In this document: piece by piece, positions 5,370-12,055 of the stretch
Numbering within the stretch: the stretch's first letter is position 1
How the letters are laid out: each line of letters opens with the position of its first letter
NCBI GenBank assembly: GCA_964405665.1
Contig: CAYOOT010000078.1
Coordinates: 1-12,541, forward strand
Source of the DNA: CAYOOT01 sp964405665
Lineage (GTDB): Bacteria > Bdellovibrionota_C > UBA2361 > SZUA-149 > CAZDWZ01
DNA: 12,541 nt
Reading direction: 5' to 3'
Program-made: the position numbers and the translations under genes
The notes under the pieces: generated by a model
Databases searched by the model: none
Told to the model about the DNA's origin: nothing
What the model saw: the letters and a program-made list of their open reading frames with translations, nothing else

Positions 5370-5741
5370 ATTTATTTTAATTACTTTTGCTAGTTTTTGA
5401 AATATTTTATCTTCTGAAATTAAATAGCCATCTAAATCTAAAACACATTGTGCAACATGTGAATCAGGAGTAGAAACACTAATTCCCCTTCTAGCTAAAT
5501 TGCTTCTTAAAAGTCCAACCCGTTGCCAATGTCCAAAAGAATTATCACACAGAGGAAGTTCTTTTAGGAACTCTGTTAATGTCTTTTGTTGCTCTTCTTT
5601 AAGCTTGGCACTTAAAAGCTCTGCTAAAACAATAGGCGAAAGGTAACAACGACCTTCTTCCAGAGCTTTATCAATATCTTTATTTTCTTTGCCTTTGAAA
5701 TAGGAAATCCAAGATGAAGTATCAACGACGATTACGTTCAC
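5361..5741 (-). CDS. vapC: VapC-type PIN-domain ribonuclease toxin
   Basis: PIN toxins cut specific RNAs, commonly tRNAs, using metal ions held by conserved acidic residues. I favour the GTG at 5741: AGGA lies 5 bases upstream and the product starts MNVIVVDTSSW, the normal VapC opening. A TTG at 5753 would add four residues. With the GTG start there are 126 residues and the acidic set is complete: D7 (VVDTSSW), E41 (VLAELLSA), D93 (STPDSHVA) and D111 (ISEDKIF). The start overlaps the antitoxin gene by 20 bases, suggesting coupled translation. The 3' end overlaps the end of panC by 9 bases on the opposite strand. Confidence 0.88.
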   Translation of the reverse strand: MNVIVVDTSSWISYFKGKENKDIDKALEEGRCYLSPIVLAELLSAKLKEEQQKTLTEFLKELPLCDNSFGHWQRVGLLRSNLARRGISVSTPDSHVAQCVLDLDGYLISEDKIFQKLAKVIKINLI

Positions 5742-5937
5742 GACTTTCCTCAATATCTATTTCCAACTTCAATTTACCTTTTAAGGCTTGTGCTTTAGCA
5801 AAAGCTGATGAACGTTTAATCATCAGCAGTCCATCAATAAGAGTTTCTGTAATTCCTTTTCCTGTGACTTTTGTGGCTTCTTTCAATAAATCCAAAGGAA
5901 GGTTCGCTGTAGTTCTTTTGATTTTTGTTGCGTCCAT
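5722..5937 (-). CDS. vapB: VapB-type antitoxin, ribbon-helix-helix family
   Basis: A 71-residue partner of the PIN toxin. The start KRTTANLPLDLLKEATKVTG resembles VapB-type antitoxins: a short strand (RTTANL) followed by two helices, the second around ITETLIDGLLMIKR (29-42), consistent with a ribbon-helix-helix DNA-binding domain. The C-terminal part (43-71), rich in Lys, Glu and Arg, would wrap the toxin. It precedes and overlaps vapC, the standard antitoxin-first order. No Shine-Dalgarno site precedes the ATG; the promoter suggests a leaderless message. The exact VapB subfamily is not certain. Confidence 0.85.
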   Translation of the reverse strand: MDATKIKRTTANLPLDLLKEATKVTGKGITETLIDGLLMIKRSSAFAKAQALKGKLKLEIDIEESRERNRR

Positions 5938-5943
5938 ACGCTC

Positions 5944-5972
5944 ATACTAACGTATATTCATATGGCTGTCAA
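5944..5972 (-). promoter_or_regulatory. vapBC promoter (sigma70-like, predicted leaderless) with overlapping inverted repeat
   Basis: On the minus strand a consensus TTGACA (5967-5972) and TAGTAT (5944-5949, 4 of 6) are separated by 17 bases. Six bases then lead to the ATG at 5937, so the expected transcription start is the A of the start codon. A short inverted repeat, ATACG (5936-5940) and CGTAT (5951-5955), straddles the -10 box with a 10-base spacing and could be the operator for VapB autoregulation. Confidence 0.6.
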
Positions 5973-5996
5973 TATGCAATAAAATTCTCTTGCCTT

Positions 5997-6869
5997 TTAA
6001 AGCAAACTTCTCAACAATTCCTTAGTCTTTTCGCTAGCCGAAACCAAAGGTAAACGCATTGTATCATTTGGAATTTTACCCATTAGTTTTAAAGCTGCTT
6101 TTGCCGGAATTGGGTTTGTTTCACTAAATAAAGCATTGATGTAAGGAAGAGCTTGGCATTGCAATTTCAAACAAGCCGTCCAATCTCCTTTTAATCCGGC
6201 ATCAACTATTGCTTTGATTTTTTCAGGAAATACAGAAGCACTGGCAGAAATAGTTCCTTTGCCACCCACAACCATCATTCCATAAATAATCGGATCATCT
6301 CCGGCAAGAATTGTAAATTGATCATTGGCAACTTCTGCCAATTCAATTAATTTTGCAATCGAGTCTACTGATTGCTTGACAGCAACAATTCCTGGATGTT
6401 TTGCCAATCGTGCAAATGTTGCAGTGGAAATTTCCACTACCGACCTTGCAGGGATATTATAAACAATTACCGGCAATCCCCCTTCTTCGGCAATCGCAGT
6501 AAAATGTTGATACAAGCCTTCTTGTGTTGGCTTGTTATAATAAGGTGAAACAGCCAGTGCCGCATCGACTCCTAACTCTTTAACTTTCTTTGTAAGTTCG
6601 ATCGAATCTCTAGTGTTATTGCTTCCGGTTCCGGCGATAATTTGAATTCGTCTTTTCACGAGCTGGACTGTTCTTTTGGTAATTTCCAGTTTTTCCTCTT
6701 TGCTTAGCGTTGCTGCTTCACCGGTTGAGCCGTAAATAACAATGCCTTCCACTCCACATTTAATTTGCCACTCAATTAAAGCCTCCCAAGCATTATAATC
6801 CACTTCCGGGCAAGTTTGAGGAGCATTTTTAAAAGGGGTAACTAAAGCAGGAAAAGTGCCTGTAAACAT
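5997..6869 (-). CDS. dapA: 4-hydroxy-tetrahydrodipicolinate synthase DapA
   Basis: DapA condenses pyruvate with aspartate semialdehyde, the first committed step to diaminopimelate and lysine, and so also feeds peptidoglycan synthesis. The 290-residue length is typical. The TIM barrel carries the Schiff-base lysine K165 (VAVKQS), Y137 in VYNIPAR and R142, and the family strings SPYYNKPTQEGLYQHF (108-123) and ETNPIPAKAAL (250-260). The usual GTTGE is GSTGE (47-51), so the first threonine of the Tyr/Thr relay is serine. GSTGE is also seen in N-acetylneuraminate lyases, but the other motifs are DapA-like. GAGA lies about 8 bases before the ATG. It stands alone, 59 bases ahead of vapB on the same strand. 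Confidence 0.94.
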   Translation of the reverse strand: MFTGTFPALVTPFKNAPQTCPEVDYNAWEALIEWQIKCGVEGIVIYGSTGEAATLSKEEKLEITKRTVQLVKRRIQIIAGTGSNNTRDSIELTKKVKELGVDAALAVSPYYNKPTQEGLYQHFTAIAEEGGLPVIVYNIPARSVVEISTATFARLAKHPGIVAVKQSVDSIAKLIELAEVANDQFTILAGDDPIIYGMMVVGGKGTISASASVFPEKIKAIVDAGLKGDWTACLKLQCQALPYINALFSETNPIPAKAALKLMGKIPNDTMRLPLVSASEKTKELLRSLL

Positions 6870-6898
6870 AAAATTATCTCTAAAAGAATGTTCTTAAA

Positions 6899-6927
6899 AA
6901 TATATATGCTATATCTATCCTGGACAA
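6899..6927 (-). promoter_or_regulatory. Candidate dapA promoter
   Basis: On the minus strand TTGTCC (6922-6927, 4 of 6) and TATATT (6899-6904, 5 of 6) are separated by 17 bases. The predicted start near 6892 leaves a leader of about 23 bases containing an AGAG ribosome-binding sequence. Unlike arsR and vapB this promoter gives a normal leader. The GC-rich hairpin repeat lies just upstream. Confidence 0.5.
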
Positions 6928-6949
6928 AAAAGTAAATAACGGGTAGAAC

Positions 6950-7005
6950 GGGCACCCATAAAGGGTGCCCCTACATTGTGATTTCCCTTGTAGGGGCACC
7001 CTTTA
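6950..7005. repeat. GGGGCACCC palindromic repeat with two alternative hairpins
   Basis: A 17-bp perfect inverted repeat (6959-6975 with 6989-7005, core GGGTGCCCCTACA) has a 13-base loop. The same left arm can instead pair with GGGCACCC (6950-6957) through GGGTGCCC (6963-6970) around a 5-base loop, so the two hairpins exclude each other. Very similar GTAGGGGCACCC sequences are, to my recollection, common intergenic repeats in environmental bacterial genomes. It lies between the divergent starts of dapA and the NYN gene, so it is not placed as a terminator for either. Confidence 0.75.
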
Positions 7006-7049
7006 TAGGTACCTGAAAAATACACTAAGAAATAAAAGAAAAATAGAAT

Positions 7050-7628
7050 ATGGGTAGTGCAGACTTTACAAAATTAAAAAGCGGCGTAGTTAAACGTTCG
7101 CACAAAAGAGTAGTCGGTATCTTTATTGATGGCACTGGAATGGATCGTGCTACACGCAGATTAAAGAAAAAAGTGGATCTGCCTAAGCTTGTACAAGTCC
7201 TCTCTCAAGGTCTTCCTGTTGAAGTTTCCCGCTATTATTGTCTCCTTCCCCATGAAGATGACAGCAGACAATCTGCCTATCTGATGGCAGTAGAAAAAGC
7301 AGGTTTGGAAGTAATGACCAAACGACTTCCGCCAAAGGGAGTTGATCGTCAGGTTTCTGTAGATATTTTTATGGCAACAGATTTAGTTAGCTTTGCCAAT
7401 GGTTTTTATGAAAACAAAACAGAACAATCGGAAATACCAAAAGAAATAAAACGTATTGCAATAGTGGTTTGCCCAAGCAAAGATATTAACTATGCTTTAT
7501 ATATGGCCAGTGAAATGGGTTGTGAAACTACAGCAGCAGATTTTGGTATCTTTCAATCTCCCGAACCACAAAATGGCATTCAGAATATTATAGATCTTTC
7601 TGATTCAGAAAATATTTGGATGGAATAA
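7050..7628 (+). CDS. NYN-domain (LabA/DUF88-like) protein
   Basis: NYN domains are PIN-like nucleases that cut RNA. In this 192-residue protein the first strand reads VVGIFIDGTGMD with D27. A second block KGVDRQVSVDIFMATD (96-111) matches the Lys-x-x-Asp...Asp segment of the family (D99, D105). A third block, IVVCPSKDINYALYMASEMG (138-157), occupies the place where active members have SGDSDF. Here the first of those aspartates is S143 and only D145 remains, so nuclease activity may be altered. The N-terminal 20 residues are basic and the C-terminal tail is acidic. The start has only a weak purine-rich ribosome site. It is followed after 16 bases by the glycosyltransferase gene, probably in one operon. 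Confidence 0.75.
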   Translation: MGSADFTKLKSGVVKRSHKRVVGIFIDGTGMDRATRRLKKKVDLPKLVQVLSQGLPVEVSRYYCLLPHEDDSRQSAYLMAVEKAGLEVMTKRLPPKGVDRQVSVDIFMATDLVSFANGFYENKTEQSEIPKEIKRIAIVVCPSKDINYALYMASEMGCETTAADFGIFQSPEPQNGIQNIIDLSDSENIWME

Positions 7629-7644
7629 CGAAAGCTTATTGCTT

Positions 7645-9213
7645 ATGAACACATCTTTCTCTGCCCTTTTAAAAGATGTTCTGCTGATCTTGCTTTTTTC
7701 AATCTTTATGTGTCTTTATAAAATTGACGCTGGATCTTTTGGCGCAGGGGATCAAACCACTCACAGCTTAGTTGTTCAAGAGATGTATAAAACTGGAAAT
7801 TACTTGCATCCGATGTATCACGATGCTCCCTATTATAATAAACCTCCCTTTAAAATGTGGCTTTCCGCAGCCCTTGTAAGCCTACTTGGAGAATCGAATT
7901 TTTCATATCGTGCAATAGATGGCTTAACCGGAGTTGGGATATGTTTAACCATCTTTCTTTTTACAAGAGCTATTTTTGTCTCAAGACTTGCTGCCTATTT
8001 TTCAGTTTTCGCTTTATTAGGAAGTAGTTTATTTTTTTACGGTCATGGCGTACGCAATGCAGTGCAAGATAGCATGATGCTGTTAATGATGACCTTAGGC
8101 ACAATTTGCGGATGGTACCTCGTAGAAGCAATGATCAAGGGAAACGATTTTAAATTACTCAATAAGCTTAGTTTATCGGGCGGTGTTCTTGTGGGACTGG
8201 CAGCACTTTCTAAAAATGTAGCAGGCTATTTCTCATATGTAATAATTGCGATTTATGTTTTATTGAGTAGAAAAACTAAAATTGTTTTTCTACATCCGCT
8301 AAAGATTATTTATTCAGTTTTAATTAGTCTGTCTTTCCCCTTGATCTATATTCTGGCACAAGGCAAAAACAGTTTACTTGCTTTTCAAATGCTGCTGATC
8401 ACGGAAGTATATAAAAGAGCCGTTAAAGGTTATCACAATGTTAAAAATTCCTGGTTTTATTGGGATGTAATTGTAAAAGATCGACAACTTGTTCCACCCG
8501 AATTATTATTGATTGCCCTCATATTGGCAATTTATTTTGTTTATAAAAATAAGGATCGTCGCTATTTATTTTTATTGTCATGGGCATTAGTTCCAGTTTT
8601 CGTACAAAACCTTATGAAATCGAAATTGCAGTGGTATATCTTACCTGCACTTCCGGGGATGGCAATATTAATAGGGGTAACTTTATCTCAAAGCATAATC
8701 TATTTAAAAAATCTACTTCTTGCTAAAAAAACTCTCTCTGAAAAAATTCATTCTCTTCCAATTGCCGCCTTTGCAATTTATGGAATATCCATTTTAGGTT
8801 ATTCTAATTATCAAATTGCTTATCAATTCCTCTACAGCTCAAGGCAGAATGCGGCCGACAAAATATCTTCGGAGATTCGTGCCTCTGCATCTGAAAAACA
8901 TATCATTCCCATAATGGCTCTTTATGATTGTCCTCCTCTGGCCAATCATGAATTACTTTATTTTGGTATGCAACCAATAGTCAAAACAACAGTCAAACAT
9001 CTTGAAGAGCTAAAATTTCTAATCAAAAATAAAGAAGTAGACTTTGTCCTGATTAACAAACAAAATGCAGATGAAATAATAAAGTTAGGTGCTGTTTCTG
9101 AAATTAGACTTGCCAAAAGAGATCGTAGAAAAAGACTTTTAGTAATTCTTTGTTTCAACAAAGATCTTTCGCCAAACAATTTTCAGAATCTTACTCCAAT
9201 TCCTATTGCGTAA
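7645..9213 (+). CDS. PMT/ArnT-like integral membrane glycosyltransferase
   Basis: A GT-C fold enzyme that would transfer a sugar from a polyprenyl-phosphate carrier on the outer side of the inner membrane. The 522-residue protein begins with a transmembrane helix (about 11-27) and then the first periplasmic loop with GAGDQTTHSLVVQEM; D36 is at the catalytic acidic position of this superfamily. YYNKPPFKMW is the counterpart of the family's Tyr-x-Lys-Pro-Pro-x-x-Trp signature. Many further hydrophobic helices follow to about residue 380, then a soluble C-terminal domain (about 400-522). Similarity to ArnT suggests lipid A or another envelope glycan as acceptor, but the substrate cannot be read from the sequence. 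An in-frame TTG at 7639 is an alternative start. The last codons overlap the convergent SGNH gene by 11 bases. Confidence 0.85.
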   Translation: MNTSFSALLKDVLLILLFSIFMCLYKIDAGSFGAGDQTTHSLVVQEMYKTGNYLHPMYHDAPYYNKPPFKMWLSAALVSLLGESNFSYRAIDGLTGVGICLTIFLFTRAIFVSRLAAYFSVFALLGSSLFFYGHGVRNAVQDSMMLLMMTLGTICGWYLVEAMIKGNDFKLLNKLSLSGGVLVGLAALSKNVAGYFSYVIIAIYVLLSRKTKIVFLHPLKIIYSVLISLSFPLIYILAQGKNSLLAFQMLLITEVYKRAVKGYHNVKNSWFYWDVIVKDRQLVPPELLLIALILAIYFVYKNKDRRYLFLLSWALVPVFVQNLMKSKLQWYILPALPGMAILIGVTLSQSIIYLKNLLLAKKTLSEKIHSLPIAAFAIYGISILGYSNYQIAYQFLYSSRQNAADKISSEIRASASEKHIIPIMALYDCPPLANHELLYFGMQPIVKTTVKHLEELKFLIKNKEVDFVLINKQNADEIIKLGAVSEIRLAKRDRRKRLLVILCFNKDLSPNNFQNLTPIPIA

Positions 9214-9222
9214 GATTCTGAA
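9182..9222. terminator. Inverted repeat across two convergent stop codons, possible bidirectional terminator
   Basis: A perfect 13-bp inverted repeat (TTCAGAATCTTAC at 9182-9194, GTAAGATTCTGAA at 9210-9222) has a 15-base loop that can itself pair CAAT with ATTG. It encodes Gln-Asn-Leu-Thr near the C-terminus on both strands. Its position fits a bidirectional terminator, but neither side is followed by a good T-run, so rho-independent termination is not assured; it may instead block RNA decay or collisions. Confidence 0.5.
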
Positions 9223-10339
9223 TTACATGTAATTTGCCGTTTGTTCTCCTAAATTTATTACGAATTATGAAATCTTCGGGAATAAATTTATTTTCTTCCA
9301 GCCAAGCATAGACAGATTCAGCAACAATGCGATGCGCTACTTCATTAGGATGCACATCTTTTCCTGGCTCTAAAATCAGTCGTTCCGGCTTAACACCACT
9401 AAACGCTGGTAAAAGATCGGTATTGGGAATGTTAACTTTATTTAACTGAGCAATAATTTTTTGATGGACATTGTGATAAGGATATCTTTCATCAAAGGGA
9501 TAATGAATAAATGGAAAAATAAAAGCTAGCACTGGAACTTGGGCCAAATCAGCCTTTTCTTTGATCTTGCTTAAGGCCAGAGCAAACCTTCCCCACGAAA
9601 CAGGATTAGAAAAAAGATTTTGATGGAAATCAATGTAGGCTTGGTTAATTTTATTGTTATGAAAACCTTTGACAACAAATCCTAAGCTTCTCCAATAATA
9701 AAGTAACCAATTCTTTGTTGGGGAAATTTCCAGACGATGAAATACTTTGCGGACTTCCAATGAATAATTAGGCAAAGCAGCATCATTAAGTGTGATTTCA
9801 AGTAAAATAAGATCTGGTTTGTATTCTAAAATTTTTCTTAAAGAATTCGCTTCATACTCCGTGGATGAGCCCCAACGACCAAAATTGATTACCTCAACTT
9901 TTTTCTGCTCTTGCGAATTACTGGCGATATTAAGATTAAGCATCCGCTCTAACCTCTTAGGATAGGAGTCATCAAACTGCATCCCCGGTGGATAAGTAAA
10001 CGAATCGCCTATTGCCGCTATGCGGAAAGTATGTGGAGGCTTATTGAGATCGTAAAGGTAGTCTCTAGTGCCACCCGCTAAAAAATGTTTTAGATCTGCT
10101 TCTTCCCGCGAAGGAGTATAAATATATTTAGGACGATCTTCAGTAATCACTGAGCTTGGTTGTCGAGATTCATAGATACGAAAAGCAATTTCTCCCATTA
10201 CAAGCATTAAGATTGTTGTAACGAAAGAAATAAGAAAATTTGTTGTGATAGATGTTTTTAAATTGAATTTTTCAATCGGCTCATTAGGTAAAAAAGGTTG
10301 CTTAGGACATAATTTAATATGGTTCTTTCTCTTTAACAT
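9203..10339 (-). CDS. SGNH-fold hydrolase/acyltransferase with an N-terminal membrane anchor
   Basis: SGNH enzymes remove or transfer acyl groups, often on envelope polysaccharides. From the ATG at 10339 there are 378 residues. A hydrophobic anchor lies near residues 32-54 (LISFVTTILMLVMGEIAF), followed by a presumably periplasmic domain. The catalytic blocks are clear: AIGDSFTYPPG with the nucleophilic serine, GRWGSST with the block II glycine, TLNDA with the block III asparagine, and KDVHPNEVAHR with the Asp and His of the triad. A GTG at 10375, inside the sugar-transferase gene's end, would add 12 residues and couple translation; neither start has a strong ribosome site. It lies directly downstream of the sugar transferase on the same strand, which points to glycan acylation or deacylation. 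Substrate is unknown. Confidence 0.82.
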   Translation of the reverse strand: MLKRKNHIKLCPKQPFLPNEPIEKFNLKTSITTNFLISFVTTILMLVMGEIAFRIYESRQPSSVITEDRPKYIYTPSREEADLKHFLAGGTRDYLYDLNKPPHTFRIAAIGDSFTYPPGMQFDDSYPKRLERMLNLNIASNSQEQKKVEVINFGRWGSSTEYEANSLRKILEYKPDLILLEITLNDAALPNYSLEVRKVFHRLEISPTKNWLLYYWRSLGFVVKGFHNNKINQAYIDFHQNLFSNPVSWGRFALALSKIKEKADLAQVPVLAFIFPFIHYPFDERYPYHNVHQKIIAQLNKVNIPNTDLLPAFSGVKPERLILEPGKDVHPNEVAHRIVAESVYAWLEENKFIPEDFIIRNKFRRTNGKLHVIQNLTQ

Positions 10340-10355
10340 AATGTTTAATAATTCT

Positions 10356-11816
10356 TTATTTCGCCCCACTTCCACTCAAAACAGCAGGAACTGTTCTTAA
10401 GAGCAATTCAAAATCCCGTTTCAACGACCAGTTATTAATGTATTCCAAATCGAGTTCCGCCCACTTTTCAAAATCGGGAATATTGTTGCGACCGCTAACT
10501 TGCCAGGTACAGGTTAGTCCGGGCCGCATACTAAGACGTTTACGAAATTTTCTTTTATACAAATTCACTTCGCTAGGAAGTGGAGGCCGGGGGCCAACTA
10601 AACTCATATCTCCTTTTAAAACATTAAATAATTGCGGGAGTTCATCAATGCTATGTTTTCTTAAGAAACGACCTAAGGGAGTAATTCGAGGATCATTGGC
10701 AATTTTAAATACCGGTCCCTTCATTTCATTTTGAGAAAGCAAGTCTTTCAACATTCCTTCGGCATCTTTGACCATCGAGCGAAATTTAAGCAAGGTAAAG
10801 GTTCTGCCATTTAAACCCACGCGTTTTTGTTTAAAAAATATCGGCCCGGGACTACTGAATTTAATTAAAATTGCAATTATTAACAATACCGGACTGAGCA
10901 CAATCAAAGCTAAAAACGATACAACAAGATCGATTAATCTTTTCACCACATGATCCAAACTATCAGATGCTCCAGCAGAAGGATGATAATGAAGTAGCGG
11001 AATGTTACCAAAATAGCTTAAGTCCGATTTGAAAATTTCCAAACTGAATAAATCCGCTGCCAAAGTAACTCGCACGCCTTCTTCTACAGCAATTTGCGCT
11101 AGCTCCTTAATCGCACTCTGAGCCTCAATAATATCAGTAAAAAGAACTTCATCGATCGCATACTTTTTTAATGCATTCTCAAAACTATCTAAATCAGCAA
11201 TAATTCTTGCTTGCAAATCATAAACTTCACAATAAGCAGGATCCTTATTAATATCGACAAAGCCGGCCACTCTTAATCCGAATTCTTCTTGCTGAGCGAT
11301 TTCAAAAAACATTTTTCTTGCCTGGGCACCCGTGCCAACAATTAAAATATTCCTGAAATTTTTTCCACGAATTCTAAAATACCTCAGCAGACGTAAAATC
11401 GCATATCGTTCAAAAAACAAACCAAAACCACTAAGACCGCAAAAGATACCGACAAAACTTCTACTAAGATTGAGTTTTAAAAAGTAAAGAACCGCACCTA
11501 AAGAAAAGAAAACCAAAACAGCTGCATAAAAGCACATGCGAAAGATCCGCCAAGCGGTTAATAACCGCATACTGCGATAAGCGCCCAACATCTCCAGAAT
11601 TACATTGAAAAGTGGCCAAGCAATAGCAATAATAATCAAATAGCTATCTATTGGGGCAAGACTAAGCGAAGTATAAAATGCTTGAAAGCCGAAAGAATAA
11701 AGTAGTTCTAAAAGACGATCACGGAAATAATAGCTTAGCAGAAAGGACAAGATAATAATAAAATTATCCCCAATCCGATGTAACAAAGAAAGTAATTTCC
11801 AATGGGTCTTTAGCAC
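10356..11816 (-). CDS. Polyprenyl-phosphate sugar-1-phosphate transferase (exopolysaccharide type)
   Basis: This enzyme starts a polysaccharide by moving a sugar-1-phosphate from a nucleotide sugar onto undecaprenyl phosphate. The 486-residue protein has the long WbaP-like layout: about four N-terminal transmembrane helices (about 17-138), a Rossmann-like domain with NILIVGTGAQARKM (156-169), a membrane helix (about 297-319), then the catalytic bacterial sugar transferase domain. Catalytic motifs are KFRSM (344-348), the Asp-Glu pair D391-E392 in SIDELPQLFNVLKGDMS, VGPRPPLPSEV (407-417) and RPGLTCTWQVSGR (431-443). The start is GTG with AGGA 8 bases upstream. It heads a two-gene unit with the SGNH enzyme. 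Which sugar it uses cannot be told. Confidence 0.93.
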   Translation of the reverse strand: MLKTHWKLLSLLHRIGDNFIIILSFLLSYYFRDRLLELLYSFGFQAFYTSLSLAPIDSYLIIIAIAWPLFNVILEMLGAYRSMRLLTAWRIFRMCFYAAVLVFFSLGAVLYFLKLNLSRSFVGIFCGLSGFGLFFERYAILRLLRYFRIRGKNFRNILIVGTGAQARKMFFEIAQQEEFGLRVAGFVDINKDPAYCEVYDLQARIIADLDSFENALKKYAIDEVLFTDIIEAQSAIKELAQIAVEEGVRVTLAADLFSLEIFKSDLSYFGNIPLLHYHPSAGASDSLDHVVKRLIDLVVSFLALIVLSPVLLIIAILIKFSSPGPIFFKQKRVGLNGRTFTLLKFRSMVKDAEGMLKDLLSQNEMKGPVFKIANDPRITPLGRFLRKHSIDELPQLFNVLKGDMSLVGPRPPLPSEVNLYKRKFRKRLSMRPGLTCTWQVSGRNNIPDFEKWAELDLEYINNWSLKRDFELLLRTVPAVLSGSGAK

Positions 11817-11891
11817 TTAGTGATTCCTAAAAAATTTGGACAACAGATTTTCTTTCCTAATTTCAATATCCATGGTCAAAGAAGGAAGGAT

Positions 11892-11920
11892 ATTATAGCA
11901 ATTAGTCATTTAAATCAAAA
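11892..11920 (-). promoter_or_regulatory. Candidate promoter of the sugar transferase gene
   Basis: On the minus strand a perfect TATAAT (11892-11897) is preceded by TGC, giving an extended -10 (TGCTATAAT). The -35 region is weak: TTTTGA at 17 bases, or TTGATT at 15. Extended -10 promoters tolerate this. The predicted leader is about 68 bases, ending in AGGA ahead of the GTG start. Confidence 0.55.
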
Positions 11921-11988
11921 AATCTAATAGAAATCCAAGGTTATCCTCGTCCATATTGATTGAAATTAAAGGATTACTTTAAATAAAT

Positions 11989-12017
11989 TTGTAATAAAAT
12001 GCTTATTTTAATAAAAT
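11989..12017 (+). promoter_or_regulatory. Candidate promoter of the LapA-like/TPR gene
   Basis: TTGTAA (11989-11994, 4 of 6) and TAAAAT (12012-12017, 5 of 6) are separated by 17 bases. The predicted start near 12024 leaves a leader of about 32 bases. The surrounding DNA is very AT-rich, so chance matches are likely. Confidence 0.4.
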
Positions 12018-12055
12018 AGCCAGAATAAAAATTGGTCATTAAAAAAATCAAGTCT

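Noticed and set aside
5714..5950. Plus-strand open frame across vapB.
   Set aside because: Antisense to the antitoxin gene, without a ribosome site.
8958..9179. Minus-strand open frame inside the glycosyltransferase gene.
   Set aside because: Antisense shadow; no domain or start signal.
10438..10953. Plus-strand open frames inside the sugar transferase gene.
   Set aside because: Antisense shadows of the conserved catalytic domain.
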